This document shows, piece after piece, positions 23,267-30,748 of a stretch of 34,048 bases of DNA. The translations under genes were made by a program, and so were the position numbers. This stretch comes from Spirochaetaceae bacterium. GTDB lineage: Bacteria; Spirochaetota; Spirochaetia; SZUA-6; DRHE01. The stretch lies in the NCBI GenBank assembly GCA_020353535.1, contig CP070696.1:4447859-4481906 (forward strand). Direction: 5' to 3'. Each line of letters starts with the position of its first letter. The first letter of the stretch is position 1. Below the pieces are notes generated by a model. It did no database searches. It worked only from the letters and a program-made list of their open reading frames with translations, and was not told the DNA's origin.

Positions 23267-24511
23267 TTACTTGCCTCTCAGCTTGTCGATCGCAGCGGCC
23301 GCGTCATCCAGAGCCTTTTGGGGCGTCTTCCTGCCCAGATGCACCTCGATCTGGGCATCGTAGATGATATCGGAGCACTCTGCCCACTCTTCGATCAACG
23401 GCCAGCCCTGGGCGTTTAGAGCCGCTTCGCCCAGAGCCTGGTAGAGAGGAGTCTGGAACTGGGGCAGCTTGCCCGCGGAGATGGTAACCGGCGGGAAACC
23501 AATCAACTCGTCAAATTTCGCCTTCCACTCATCCTGATAGAAGAAATCGAGGAAGGTGCCGGCCGCTTCCAGGTTGGTACCAGAAAACATGGCTATCGAG
23601 TCTGTGATTATCAGGGATCTCTGCTTCTGTCCGGCAAACGGTGGGATCTGGCCGTATTTGGGCTGGAAAGGAGCCCCCGCCTGTTTCGCTGCAGATTCGA
23701 CCCAGGCGCCGATGAAGGTGTAGGCTATCGTTCCAGTGTAGAACAGCGGATGGGACTCCATACGGTGCAGGCCCAGGTATCCCTCCTGTACGACTTTATC
23801 CTTCTCGGCAAGCTGGTTCATGAAGGTGAGCGCTTTCACCCCTTCGGGAGAGTTGACGATGCACTTGCCGTAGCTTCCATCCGGTTCCATCCGGAAGAAG
23901 TTGCCGCCGGCGGCGAAGAGGTAATAGGCGAAGTCGGTCAGCTCGGTGTGCTTCTTACCCGGCATGATCAGGCCGTACACCTTGGGCGGGTTATGCACCT
24001 TGATGGCCGCTTCCCTCAGCTCCTCCATGGTCTTGGGCACGACGGTGGTCAGGTTCGGATTGTAGGCCAGGATCCGGGCACCTGCAGCCACAGGCAGTCC
24101 CATCAGCTCACCCCCCAGCTTGGCCTCCATGGCTCCCGGGGCGATGTTGTCCACGGTGGATGAGCTAAGATACTGGGTAACCTCATCGACCACGCCCATG
24201 TCCATCAGCTCGAGGAGCCAGCGGGTGCCGATTACCGAGATCTCCGGCGGCTTGCCGCCGGCGATCGAGGTGGTCAGCTTGTCGTACATCAGATCCCATT
24301 TCGTATGGACGATGTCTACATCGATTTCGGGATGCGCGGCATTGAAGGAATCCTGAAGGCTGGCCCGGTACTCCTCGGTTAGGCCGTCGTAGAAAGCCCA
24401 GAAGAAGGTAACCGATTCTTTCTCCGCCGCTTTTTGTCCTCCGGCAAAGGCGAAACCTGCGGCCAGTAGCGACACGATCAGGACACTCAAGACGAGTTTT
24501 AAAAGTTTCAT
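23267..24511 (-). CDS. maltose-type (CUT1) sugar-binding protein
   Basis: The 414-residue extracytoplasmic binding protein has a signal peptide (MKLLKLVLSVLIVSLLAAGF, probable cleavage after AFA). The mature start is GGQKAAEKE. Type 1 maltose-binding-like features are VTFFWAFYDGLTEEY, FNAAHPEIDVDIVHTKWDLM, TSIAGGKPPEISVIGTRWL, and a C-terminal repeat of ISAGKLPQFQTPLYQAL. The ATG at 24511 has a G-rich site upstream (GGGGGG). No lipobox Cys is visible. It has its own promoter candidate, so it can be expressed apart from the catabolic genes upstream. Confidence 0.94.
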   Translation of the reverse strand: MKLLKLVLSVLIVSLLAAGFAFAGGQKAAEKESVTFFWAFYDGLTEEYRASLQDSFNAAHPEIDVDIVHTKWDLMYDKLTTSIAGGKPPEISVIGTRWLLELMDMGVVDEVTQYLSSSTVDNIAPGAMEAKLGGELMGLPVAAGARILAYNPNLTTVVPKTMEELREAAIKVHNPPKVYGLIMPGKKHTELTDFAYYLFAAGGNFFRMEPDGSYGKCIVNSPEGVKALTFMNQLAEKDKVVQEGYLGLHRMESHPLFYTGTIAYTFIGAWVESAAKQAGAPFQPKYGQIPPFAGQKQRSLIITDSIAMFSGTNLEAAGTFLDFFYQDEWKAKFDELIGFPPVTISAGKLPQFQTPLYQALGEAALNAQGWPLIEEWAECSDIIYDAQIEVHLGRKTPQKALDDAAAAIDKLRGK

Positions 24512-24540
24512 AACGAAACCCCCCTTTGTAGTTTTGATTT

Positions 24541-24557
24541 CAATCCCCATGGGATTG
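24541..24557. promoter_or_regulatory. 7-bp perfect inverted repeat in the leader of the binding-protein gene
   Basis: CAATCCC and GGGATTG are exact inverted repeats separated by CAT. The element lies just downstream of the candidate promoter at 24571-24599, where a repressor would block early transcription. The ROK protein encoded nearby is a candidate, but no matching half-site was confirmed at its own promoter. Confidence 0.4.
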
Positions 24558-24570
24558 TTCTACATTTATA

Positions 24571-24599
24571 ATTGTGAAACACCCCAATTCTATTGTCAA
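24571..24599 (-). promoter_or_regulatory. candidate sigma-70 promoter of the maltose-type transporter genes
   Basis: On the minus strand TTGACA (24594-24599) and CACAAT (24571-24576, four of six) are 17 bases apart. It lies between the hydrolase stop and the binding-protein start and would drive the transporter independently. A TATAAA is also nearby but at a poor distance. Confidence 0.5.
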
Positions 24600-24607
24600 G
24601 AATATAG

Positions 24608-25858
24608 TTATGCATCTGGAGGATTAAAATGTAGATGACGGTCGAGCCATTTAAAAGCTTGGGCCTGCATGGCCGTGTTGAACTGGTGCGGGCCGGGATG
24701 GATCGACGCGGAGAAGGTCTGCGGTGATCCCGCTTTTGCGTAGACCTGCTTGAGTGACTCAAGAGCCCGTTCAACCTCCCCTGTTGTGAACAGCGGATCT
24801 TCCGCGGTAGCCAGAACCATGGCCGGCAGGGGCGCGTGCATTCCAAGCACATCGGGAAAATCCATATAGCGGCTGAGCAGGGGAATGTAGAGCATCCAGG
24901 TGTGGGTGTAGCAGTTGTTCAGGATCATATCGTTCCAGGTGGTCATGAAACCCACCGTGAACGAACAGCGGATACGGTCGTCCAATCCGGCCAGATAATC
25001 CGTTCTCAGACCCCCCAGAGATAGACCGCCGCAGCCGACGCGTTGATCATCGATGTCGGGTCGATTGCATAGTACATCGAGAGCGGCTCGATCCTCGGCT
25101 ACGAACAGCCCGGGCCAGGTGTAGCCGGCTGAGAATAGAGATTTGGCGATGATATCTTCGTGCCGGGCTCCGAAAGTATTATAGGCGTCTATCTGCCCGC
25201 TGTCTTCCCTCGCCTCCACCTCGTAGTCGGTTACTACGTATTCGTTTTTCAGGTCTTCAGGAGTCAGCTCCTGTACATCGTCAGGGGCGGACATCATCCG
25301 CTTCACCACGTGTCCGGGAAGCTCCGCCGCCTTTATTTTTCGGCTTTCGAAGGGAAATACATCGTGCACTAGAACTCCGTATCCTCTACGGGCCAGTTCG
25401 TTGGCCCAGGGAACGCCGCCGTAGTACAGATTCTGATGCTCCTTGATGAAGGGGTGGAGATCCGCCGAGGTGCGCAGGATCTTGCGCTTGCCGAAATACT
25501 TCACTGCAGCGTGATCGTGAAGAGCCAGAATTCCCGGCAGCGGTCCGCTGCTTCCACCGGGCTTGAGAAAGACCGCCTCGGTCTCCGGACCGTAGGGAAG
25601 CTGCCAGGCGAGCTCTTCTATTTCCAGATCTTCAAAGCTGTAGCGCCGGCGAACGCGAACAGTTTGCAGTACCTCCGGCCCGATCCGCGGCCCGCCCAGC
25701 AGCTCGATGACCTTTGCCCTGCCGGCCTCCCGCCATCGATCGATGTCCTTCCAAGCAGGGTTGAGATACGACAGGGTCCGCTCCCACCTCGCAGCGCTGT
25801 CCGCGGCCCACGGGCCGTAGGACCCGATCAAATTGGGTTTCCCTTTGTCTTTCAACAT
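24608..25858 (-). CDS. alpha/beta hydrolase (acetyl-xylan-esterase-like)
   Basis: The 416-residue enzyme has a complete Ser-Asp-His triad in order: S280 in CGGLSLGG, D354 in ATAEDPLF and H391 in HPGPHQF. The central sheet includes LPGILALHDHAAVKYFG and RRGYGVLVHDVFPFESR. It resembles large bacterial Abhydrolase_7/acetyl-xylan-esterase proteins. No signal peptide is present, so a cytoplasmic ester substrate, perhaps an acylated sugar, is inferred. A ribosome site AGGAGG lies 10 bases before the ATG. It follows the PfkB kinase gene by 21 bp and is presumably co-transcribed with it. A tentative deacylase role comes only from context. Confidence 0.82.
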   Translation of the reverse strand: MLKDKGKPNLIGSYGPWAADSAARWERTLSYLNPAWKDIDRWREAGRAKVIELLGGPRIGPEVLQTVRVRRRYSFEDLEIEELAWQLPYGPETEAVFLKPGGSSGPLPGILALHDHAAVKYFGKRKILRTSADLHPFIKEHQNLYYGGVPWANELARRGYGVLVHDVFPFESRKIKAAELPGHVVKRMMSAPDDVQELTPEDLKNEYVVTDYEVEAREDSGQIDAYNTFGARHEDIIAKSLFSAGYTWPGLFVAEDRAALDVLCNRPDIDDQRVGCGGLSLGGLRTDYLAGLDDRIRCSFTVGFMTTWNDMILNNCYTHTWMLYIPLLSRYMDFPDVLGMHAPLPAMVLATAEDPLFTTGEVERALESLKQVYAKAGSPQTFSASIHPGPHQFNTAMQAQAFKWLDRHLHFNPPDA

Positions 25859-25879
25859 TGCCCTGGTTCCTCCTTTTAT

Positions 25880-26926
25880 TCATCGCTCCTTCGAGATTAT
25901 TTCCACCTGGTCGTGCCTCGATATCAGCACACTGTATTGCTCCAGCATGGAGGCCAGACCGGCTCGATTCTGCTGCCCCAGAACGCCTCCCGGATGCTGG
26001 ACCGTGGCCGCGGCATTGGCCGTGCCTAGAATTGCAGAATGAAGAAGCGGAAGACCCTTGAGGTAAAAATATAGAAAAGCAGCCTGAAAAGAATCTCCGG
26101 CTCCAACGGTGTCCTGTACGGGTTTGGGCAGAGTAAAAGCCGGACAGCGATACACCCGCTTTCCCTTCCGAAGCACGACCCCGGCGGAGCCTCGTTTGAT
26201 TACAACGATCTTCGAGCTCGGACTCGCCTTCATTACCGTCTCCAGCGGATCCTGTTCTCCGGTGAGCGAACGAGCCTCTGTTTCATTGAGAAAAACCACA
26301 TCCGTCCGGGGATAGATGCGTTTTCGCAGCAGTTCCAGGTTCTGCGGATCCTCCCACCCGTCTCCGGCGTTGGCATCGTAGGCCGTGAGTTTGCCCAGAT
26401 TCCGAGTGTGGGAAAAAACCTCTTCGATCTCGGTTCGAATCCTGAGCAGCTGAAAGTAGTTGCAGGAATAGACCAGGTCCGATCCGGTCACGAAGCTCTT
26501 GTAATCCAAGTCGCGGACGGACATTTCCCCGAGAGGTCCGAGATAGGTTGCCACCTGACGCGGAGAAGACTCGGCTGCGTCGGCAAATATCAGAGTAAAG
26601 TAGCTTCTGGTATTCTCGAGCATACGGATTCCCTTCGGATCGACCCCTCGCCCGGAAATCTCCGCATACAGCTGCTTGCCGTCAGGATCGTCCCCCAGCT
26701 CGGTGAGGAAGCACACCTTGGCACCCAGTCGAGCCAACCCGCAGGCGAAGTATCCCGCCGCTCCGGCGATCGTTCGCGTAAAGTTGCGGATGATTACCTC
26801 TTTTCCCCCCTCCAGGGGCGGGGAGGTGTAGATATAGTCGTAGCCCAGGTCTCCGATTACCGTTACCGTCGGTTCCGGTGATCGATCTTCCCTAAGCGAG
26901 CGAATCAGCTCCGCGGTGATATCCAC
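25880..26926 (-). CDS. PfkB-family carbohydrate kinase
   Basis: The 348-residue ribokinase-family enzyme phosphorylates a sugar or nucleoside in the cytoplasm. The diagnostic second motif is DTVGAGDSFQAAF, with the catalytic base in GAGD. The N-terminal glycine region is AGAAGYFACGLARLG, where the usual N of GGxxxNxA is Y, which may change specificity. Other features are FLNETEARSLTG and IVVIKRGSAGVVL. The likely start is the GTG at 26926, four bases after the upstream SIS gene's stop. An in-frame GTG at 26998 would overlap the SIS coding sequence by 68 bases and add 24 unrelated residues. Confidence 0.9.
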   Translation of the reverse strand: MDITAELIRSLREDRSPEPTVTVIGDLGYDYIYTSPPLEGGKEVIIRNFTRTIAGAAGYFACGLARLGAKVCFLTELGDDPDGKQLYAEISGRGVDPKGIRMLENTRSYFTLIFADAAESSPRQVATYLGPLGEMSVRDLDYKSFVTGSDLVYSCNYFQLLRIRTEIEEVFSHTRNLGKLTAYDANAGDGWEDPQNLELLRKRIYPRTDVVFLNETEARSLTGEQDPLETVMKASPSSKIVVIKRGSAGVVLRKGKRVYRCPAFTLPKPVQDTVGAGDSFQAAFLYFYLKGLPLLHSAILGTANAAATVQHPGGVLGQQNRAGLASMLEQYSVLISRHDQVEIISKER

Positions 26927-26930
26927 GGCT

Positions 26931-28160
26931 TCACCGTTCCGCCAGTATGTGGGTGCGACCGCTGCGGCGATAGACCTGGGGGTCATAGACTCTGACACCC
27001 TCCACCACCCGATGGATAATTCCGGACTCGCTGGGACTGTCCGGCTTCAATCCCAGTTGCAGCGATGTAAACAGGCCCAACAGCTGACCGACCATGATAT
27101 ACAACGGCGGAACCAGGGCATCCGGCACCGGGTCGGCTGCGGGCCCGTACTCGATCGTGAAATCCGACAGTTCTTTGATTTCATCCGGAACGGTATGGGC
27201 CACGGTCAATACCGCTTTTCCGATTCCCTTGTCCCGGATTTCCTTCAACAGGTCCAGTTCATAGCGCCGGGTGTACCCATCTGCGGCCAGGTATGCGACC
27301 ACCAGGGTGTCAGGGTCAATCACAGCCTCGGGACCGTGGCGCAGGCCCGGAAAGGTGTCCCAGGTACACATCACCCTGCCCGCCGTCAGTTCCTGGAGCT
27401 TGAGGTGGGATTCGATCGCCGTGCCGTAGTTACCGCCGTCGCCCAGAAAAACGGCCCGCTTGAAACCTGTCTTGGCTATCTTCTCGGCCACCTCCGGAGC
27501 CCGATCACGTATGACCGTTCCTGCCTCCACCATATTCTCGAATCCGGTCTCGTACTGCTCAAAGCTAAACAGGTGGCTCAGCATCTGTCCGGCCAGGAGC
27601 ATGTTCGAAAACGACGCTGTCATGGCCAGACCGCGATCGTTCGTCCTTTCATCCAGGAGCAGGGCAACACCGTTCGAGCGGCCACTGATCTCTTTGAACA
27701 GGTCTCCCTCTGCATTGCAGGTGATGGCCAGATGGTAGAGGTTCGGGCACAGCATGTCGGCGATCTTCACCGCTCCCAAACTCTCCGGGCTGTTGCCTGA
27801 ACGGGCGAAGGAAAGCAGCAATGTCGCATAACCTTCGACAAAACAATCCTGCGGTGTGGTGACGATTTTGCCCGTAGAAATCACGTTGACCGGTACAGCG
27901 AGCTTGTTGCGTATCAAACCCTCGAGGCAGCAGCCGACGAACTCCGATGTACCGGCGCCGGTGCAAAGAACAGACTTCCGGGACTCGCCTCTGAACTTCT
28001 CAAGAAAATCTTCCAGCTCCTGCCGCCGTCGCTGAAATCGCCGGAGAGTATCACGCCAAAGCTCGACCTGGTCGAATATCTCCTCCGCCGTGTAGAGGAT
28101 TCCCCTTGCTTCCTTTTGTTCAGCGCTCAATCCGATCAGCCTTGTCAGAGCGGTTTCCAT
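26931..28160 (-). CDS. SIS-domain sugar isomerase/deaminase (AgaS-like)
   Basis: The 409-residue protein has two SIS domains. The first has CTGAGTSEFVGCC, a LLLSFARSGNSPESLGAV phosphate loop and the HLAITCNAEGDLFK segment. The second has RAVFLGDGGNYGTAIES and LQELTAGRVMCTWDTFPGLRHGPEA. This layout is that of AgaS-type proteins, which isomerise or deaminate keto/amino sugar 6-phosphates. The order, next to a PfkB kinase, suggests a phosphorylated sugar intermediate. A strong site (GGAGAGAG) precedes the ATG. The gene is flanked by a UroD-like gene (44 bp upstream) and the kinase gene (4 bp downstream). Confidence 0.92.
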   Translation of the reverse strand: METALTRLIGLSAEQKEARGILYTAEEIFDQVELWRDTLRRFQRRRQELEDFLEKFRGESRKSVLCTGAGTSEFVGCCLEGLIRNKLAVPVNVISTGKIVTTPQDCFVEGYATLLLSFARSGNSPESLGAVKIADMLCPNLYHLAITCNAEGDLFKEISGRSNGVALLLDERTNDRGLAMTASFSNMLLAGQMLSHLFSFEQYETGFENMVEAGTVIRDRAPEVAEKIAKTGFKRAVFLGDGGNYGTAIESHLKLQELTAGRVMCTWDTFPGLRHGPEAVIDPDTLVVAYLAADGYTRRYELDLLKEIRDKGIGKAVLTVAHTVPDEIKELSDFTIEYGPAADPVPDALVPPLYIMVGQLLGLFTSLQLGLKPDSPSESGIIHRVVEGVRVYDPQVYRRSGRTHILAER

Positions 28161-28204
28161 TGTCTCTCTCCTTTTTCGTTCCGGTGTTTTAGTTCAAAGG
28201 TCGA

Positions 28205-29338
28205 TCAGGATTCGCGGCGCCAGCGCATGTCCCGGGCATAGCGAGCGGATGTATCGAGCAGACCGTGATAAAGCTCCCTGATCGCATCGTCACTCCAGCT
28301 GTCTGTCAGCCAGACGATCGGTATACCAACCACATCCGGAGTCAGACTGTCGGCTATCTCCTCGTACCCCTCGAGGATCTCCTCCAGGCTTTCGCCGTTG
28401 TCGAACATGAACTCCACGATGCCCCGGCCTTCGAAAGCCTGTTTGATCCGGGGCAGCTCGGCTCGGGTGTAGCGGTAGGAGCAGTTCAAACCGTTCAGAG
28501 GCGGTTCATGGTCCAGGTACAGCTGGAGTGAGGGGTGGGGGCCGCAGTTGTGTATTCTTCCTCCGGGCCAGTGCTTTAGAATTTTGCTGTTGTAGGGGCG
28601 GCTGAAGGCTTGAAAGACCTGGGGAGAGTAGGAGGCGCATACATCATCTGACACAAATCCTTTCCGCCCCTCCGGAGCCCAGGCCGGCCCGAAGTCTATG
28701 CAGGTCAGGCGGTCGATACCCCCCACCGCTGTCACAATGTCCTCATAACAGCGGATTTGAACCTGCGCCGCCAGATCTAGGAGGTGGTGGTAAGCCTCCG
28801 GGCTGTCGTAGAAGGCTGTGTAGAGCAGATTGGTGTCCAACAGGTCTTTGGCCGTGTTGATGGGACCGCCCAGGTCGATCCCGGTCAACGAAATCGCCTC
28901 CGGGAGGTGTTCGGCGAAAAACTTGAGCCAGCGAAGATTGAAGGACATCAGGCCGCTGCTGCGATTCGGGATTTTCAGGTCGTAGACCTGCTCCATGTCT
29001 CGAATCGGATGTTCCGCCACACCCGGTGGTTGATTTGGGTCATCGCTCCAGTGGACCTGCAGGCCGAACATCGTGGCTATGGTGATGTACCCGGGCCATA
29101 CCCGGGCTGCCGGGATGTAGTCGTCGGGAAGCAGTCGAAGCAGGCGGTCGATGGAACCCAGGTTCACCTCAAACTGCGCTTCCCCGCTCAGACATTGCTC
29201 CTTGAGGGTGTAAGTGCTGAAATCGTCGAGAAAGAAGTTCAACGGGATATGATCCACGGAGCGGTATTGCCATGCCCGGCGCACCCGCTCCTTGCGCTGT
29301 TCGATCTCCGCGGGCTGGATATCCCTGATGCCTTCCAT
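28205..29338 (-). CDS. UroD-superfamily protein (methyltransferase-like), HNCG site
   Basis: The 377-residue protein is the most divergent of those keeping HxC. It has GIDLGGPINTAKDLLDTN, SPQVFQAFSRPYNSKIL and RIHNCGPHPSLQLYLD (H263-x-C265). A later NGLNCSYRY contains a Cys, and the end EFMFDNGESLEEIL lacks the usual PTxPLEN box. The HemE signature is absent. The start is the ATG at 29338, with GAGGAGG 7 bases before; a longer upstream frame has no such site. It lies 26 bp after the ROK regulator gene and 44 bp before the AgaS-like gene, so it belongs to the carbohydrate operon. Its reaction is unknown. Confidence 0.85.
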   Translation of the reverse strand: MEGIRDIQPAEIEQRKERVRRAWQYRSVDHIPLNFFLDDFSTYTLKEQCLSGEAQFEVNLGSIDRLLRLLPDDYIPAARVWPGYITIATMFGLQVHWSDDPNQPPGVAEHPIRDMEQVYDLKIPNRSSGLMSFNLRWLKFFAEHLPEAISLTGIDLGGPINTAKDLLDTNLLYTAFYDSPEAYHHLLDLAAQVQIRCYEDIVTAVGGIDRLTCIDFGPAWAPEGRKGFVSDDVCASYSPQVFQAFSRPYNSKILKHWPGGRIHNCGPHPSLQLYLDHEPPLNGLNCSYRYTRAELPRIKQAFEGRGIVEFMFDNGESLEEILEGYEEIADSLTPDVVGIPIVWLTDSWSDDAIRELYHGLLDTSARYARDMRWRRES

Positions 29339-29364
29339 GTGCTTGCCTCCTCGGTGCCGCCGGG

Positions 29365-30576
29365 CTACAGTTCCGCCAGCAGATCCGTATGATCGATCAG
29401 GTAGTGCACCCCCCCAATCAGGCTGGCTTCGTTTTTCAGATCCGAGACCTCCAGACGCGGCATGACCAGAACCCGATCCCGAACTTCCCGGGACACCAGT
29501 TCGACGAGCATCTCCCCGGCCCTTGAGAATCCGCCCCCCAGGATGACCAGCTCGGGGGCCAACAGATTGATGATATTGCACAGAGCCAGATTGAAATAGG
29601 AAAAAGCGTCGTTGAGTATCCGCTCCGCCTCCGGATCGCCCAGTCGGTAGGCCTCGAACACGGTTTTTCCGCTCGTGCATTCCGCTGTACCTGCAGCCAG
29701 TTCGGCGATCCTGCCCCCGCCTCCCTTCTGGACAAACTCCGCCGCCCTGTCCTGTATGGCTTTACCGGAAATCCTCTGTTCCAGGCAACCGAGCTGATAC
29801 GGCCTTACCGAGGAGCTCCTGAACTCATCCAGGGAGGAGTAGAAGTAGCCGATCTCGCCGGCGGAAGCTTCACTGCCGAAATGGATCTTACCGTCGATCA
29901 TGATGGCACAGCCCAGACCGTAGGCGAAGTCGATGTATACGACATTTTCGAATCCTCTGGCCTTGCCCGCGATTTTTTCCCCCAGAAGCGAAAGCTTGGT
30001 GGAGTGGTTCATGATCACATCCCGTTTGAATTCGCTCCGGAAAAACTCGCTCAGGTCCTGTACCGGAGCTCCCTGGTAGTTGGGGGTCCATTTAAGTGCT
30101 TTTCCTTTCTCCACGTAGATTCCCGGGGCAATACAGATGATTCTCAGCAGGTCCTGTTCAGCAATACCGATCTCTGCCATCAGGTCCAGGATGTTTTCCT
30201 TCAGCAGGGCGAGTCTTTCGGTTATACCTTTGGTGGCTTGAAAGACCCCTTCCCGCTCCCCGACGAAGCTGCCCTTAAGATCAGATACCGCCACCCGAAA
30301 TCCCGTGCGTCCCATCTCGAAGGCCAGGAAATAACGAAGATCGCTGTTGAACCTCAGCAGAATCGGTTTACGTCCGCCGCTGGATTGTCCCTCTCCTATT
30401 TCACTGACGATCCCCCGAGCAAGGAGATCGTCGATCAAACTGGATATCGCAGGTTTGGAGATATGGGTGTGCCGGACAATATCGGCCCTGGACAGAGGTT
30501 CGTGCTGGATGATGGTGGCCAGCACCAGCCGAAGGTTGTTCTCTTTTACGTGCACCTGGGACTGTTTGGTAAGCAT
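29365..30576 (-). CDS. ROK-family transcriptional regulator lacking the usual zinc ligands
   Basis: The 403-residue protein has an N-terminal winged helix (about 12-60, LSRADIVRHTHISKPAISSL) and a ROK sugar-kinase-like domain with VVYIDFAYGLGCAIMIDGK and LVILGGGFS. The family zinc motif normally reads GHxxVD...CxCGxxGCLE; here it is GYFYSS...YQLGCLEQ, so only the last Cys remains. The catalytic Asp region (ENDAN in kinases) is NHSTK, so it is a regulator and not a kinase. It probably senses a sugar of the cluster. I chose the ATG at 30576, where the HTH begins in the usual way; an upstream TTG (30627) lies within the divergent promoter. It heads the minus-strand operon. Confidence 0.9.
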   Translation of the reverse strand: MLTKQSQVHVKENNLRLVLATIIQHEPLSRADIVRHTHISKPAISSLIDDLLARGIVSEIGEGQSSGGRKPILLRFNSDLRYFLAFEMGRTGFRVAVSDLKGSFVGEREGVFQATKGITERLALLKENILDLMAEIGIAEQDLLRIICIAPGIYVEKGKALKWTPNYQGAPVQDLSEFFRSEFKRDVIMNHSTKLSLLGEKIAGKARGFENVVYIDFAYGLGCAIMIDGKIHFGSEASAGEIGYFYSSLDEFRSSSVRPYQLGCLEQRISGKAIQDRAAEFVQKGGGGRIAELAAGTAECTSGKTVFEAYRLGDPEAERILNDAFSYFNLALCNIINLLAPELVILGGGFSRAGEMLVELVSREVRDRVLVMPRLEVSDLKNEASLIGGVHYLIDHTDLLAEL

Positions 30577-30620
30577 CAGCGTGCTCTTGAAGCGGCGGAA
30601 CACCCTTTCCGCGTTTTTTC

Positions 30621-30649
30621 TTGACAAATCCGTACAGGTACTGGATAAT
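30621..30649 (+). promoter_or_regulatory. sigma-70 promoter of the plus-strand UroD-transporter operon
   Basis: TTGACA (30621-30626) and GATAAT (30644-30649) are 17 bases apart, a near-consensus promoter. Transcription would begin near 30656, giving a leader of about 93 bases before the UroD-like ATG. Imperfect repeats TACAGGTA and TACCTACA flank the -10 box and may be an operator for the ROK protein. Confidence 0.7.
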
Positions 30650-30655
30650 ACCTAC

Positions 30656-30684
30656 ATAGTAAGTCCAGTTAACTAAGTTGTCAA
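30656..30684 (-). promoter_or_regulatory. sigma-70 promoter of the ROK operon
   Basis: On the minus strand TTGACA (30679-30684) and TACTAT (30656-30661) are 17 bases apart. Transcription would begin near 30649. The palindrome AGTTAACT (30667-30674) lies in its spacer. It occupies the region just downstream of the plus-strand promoter, so polymerase cannot use both at once. Confidence 0.6.
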
Positions 30685-30748
30685 CCTGGTGGCTCAAGCT
30701 CCGGCGGCTCGAGCACCGGAAAGGACAGCGCTACGGAAGAAATTGTCT

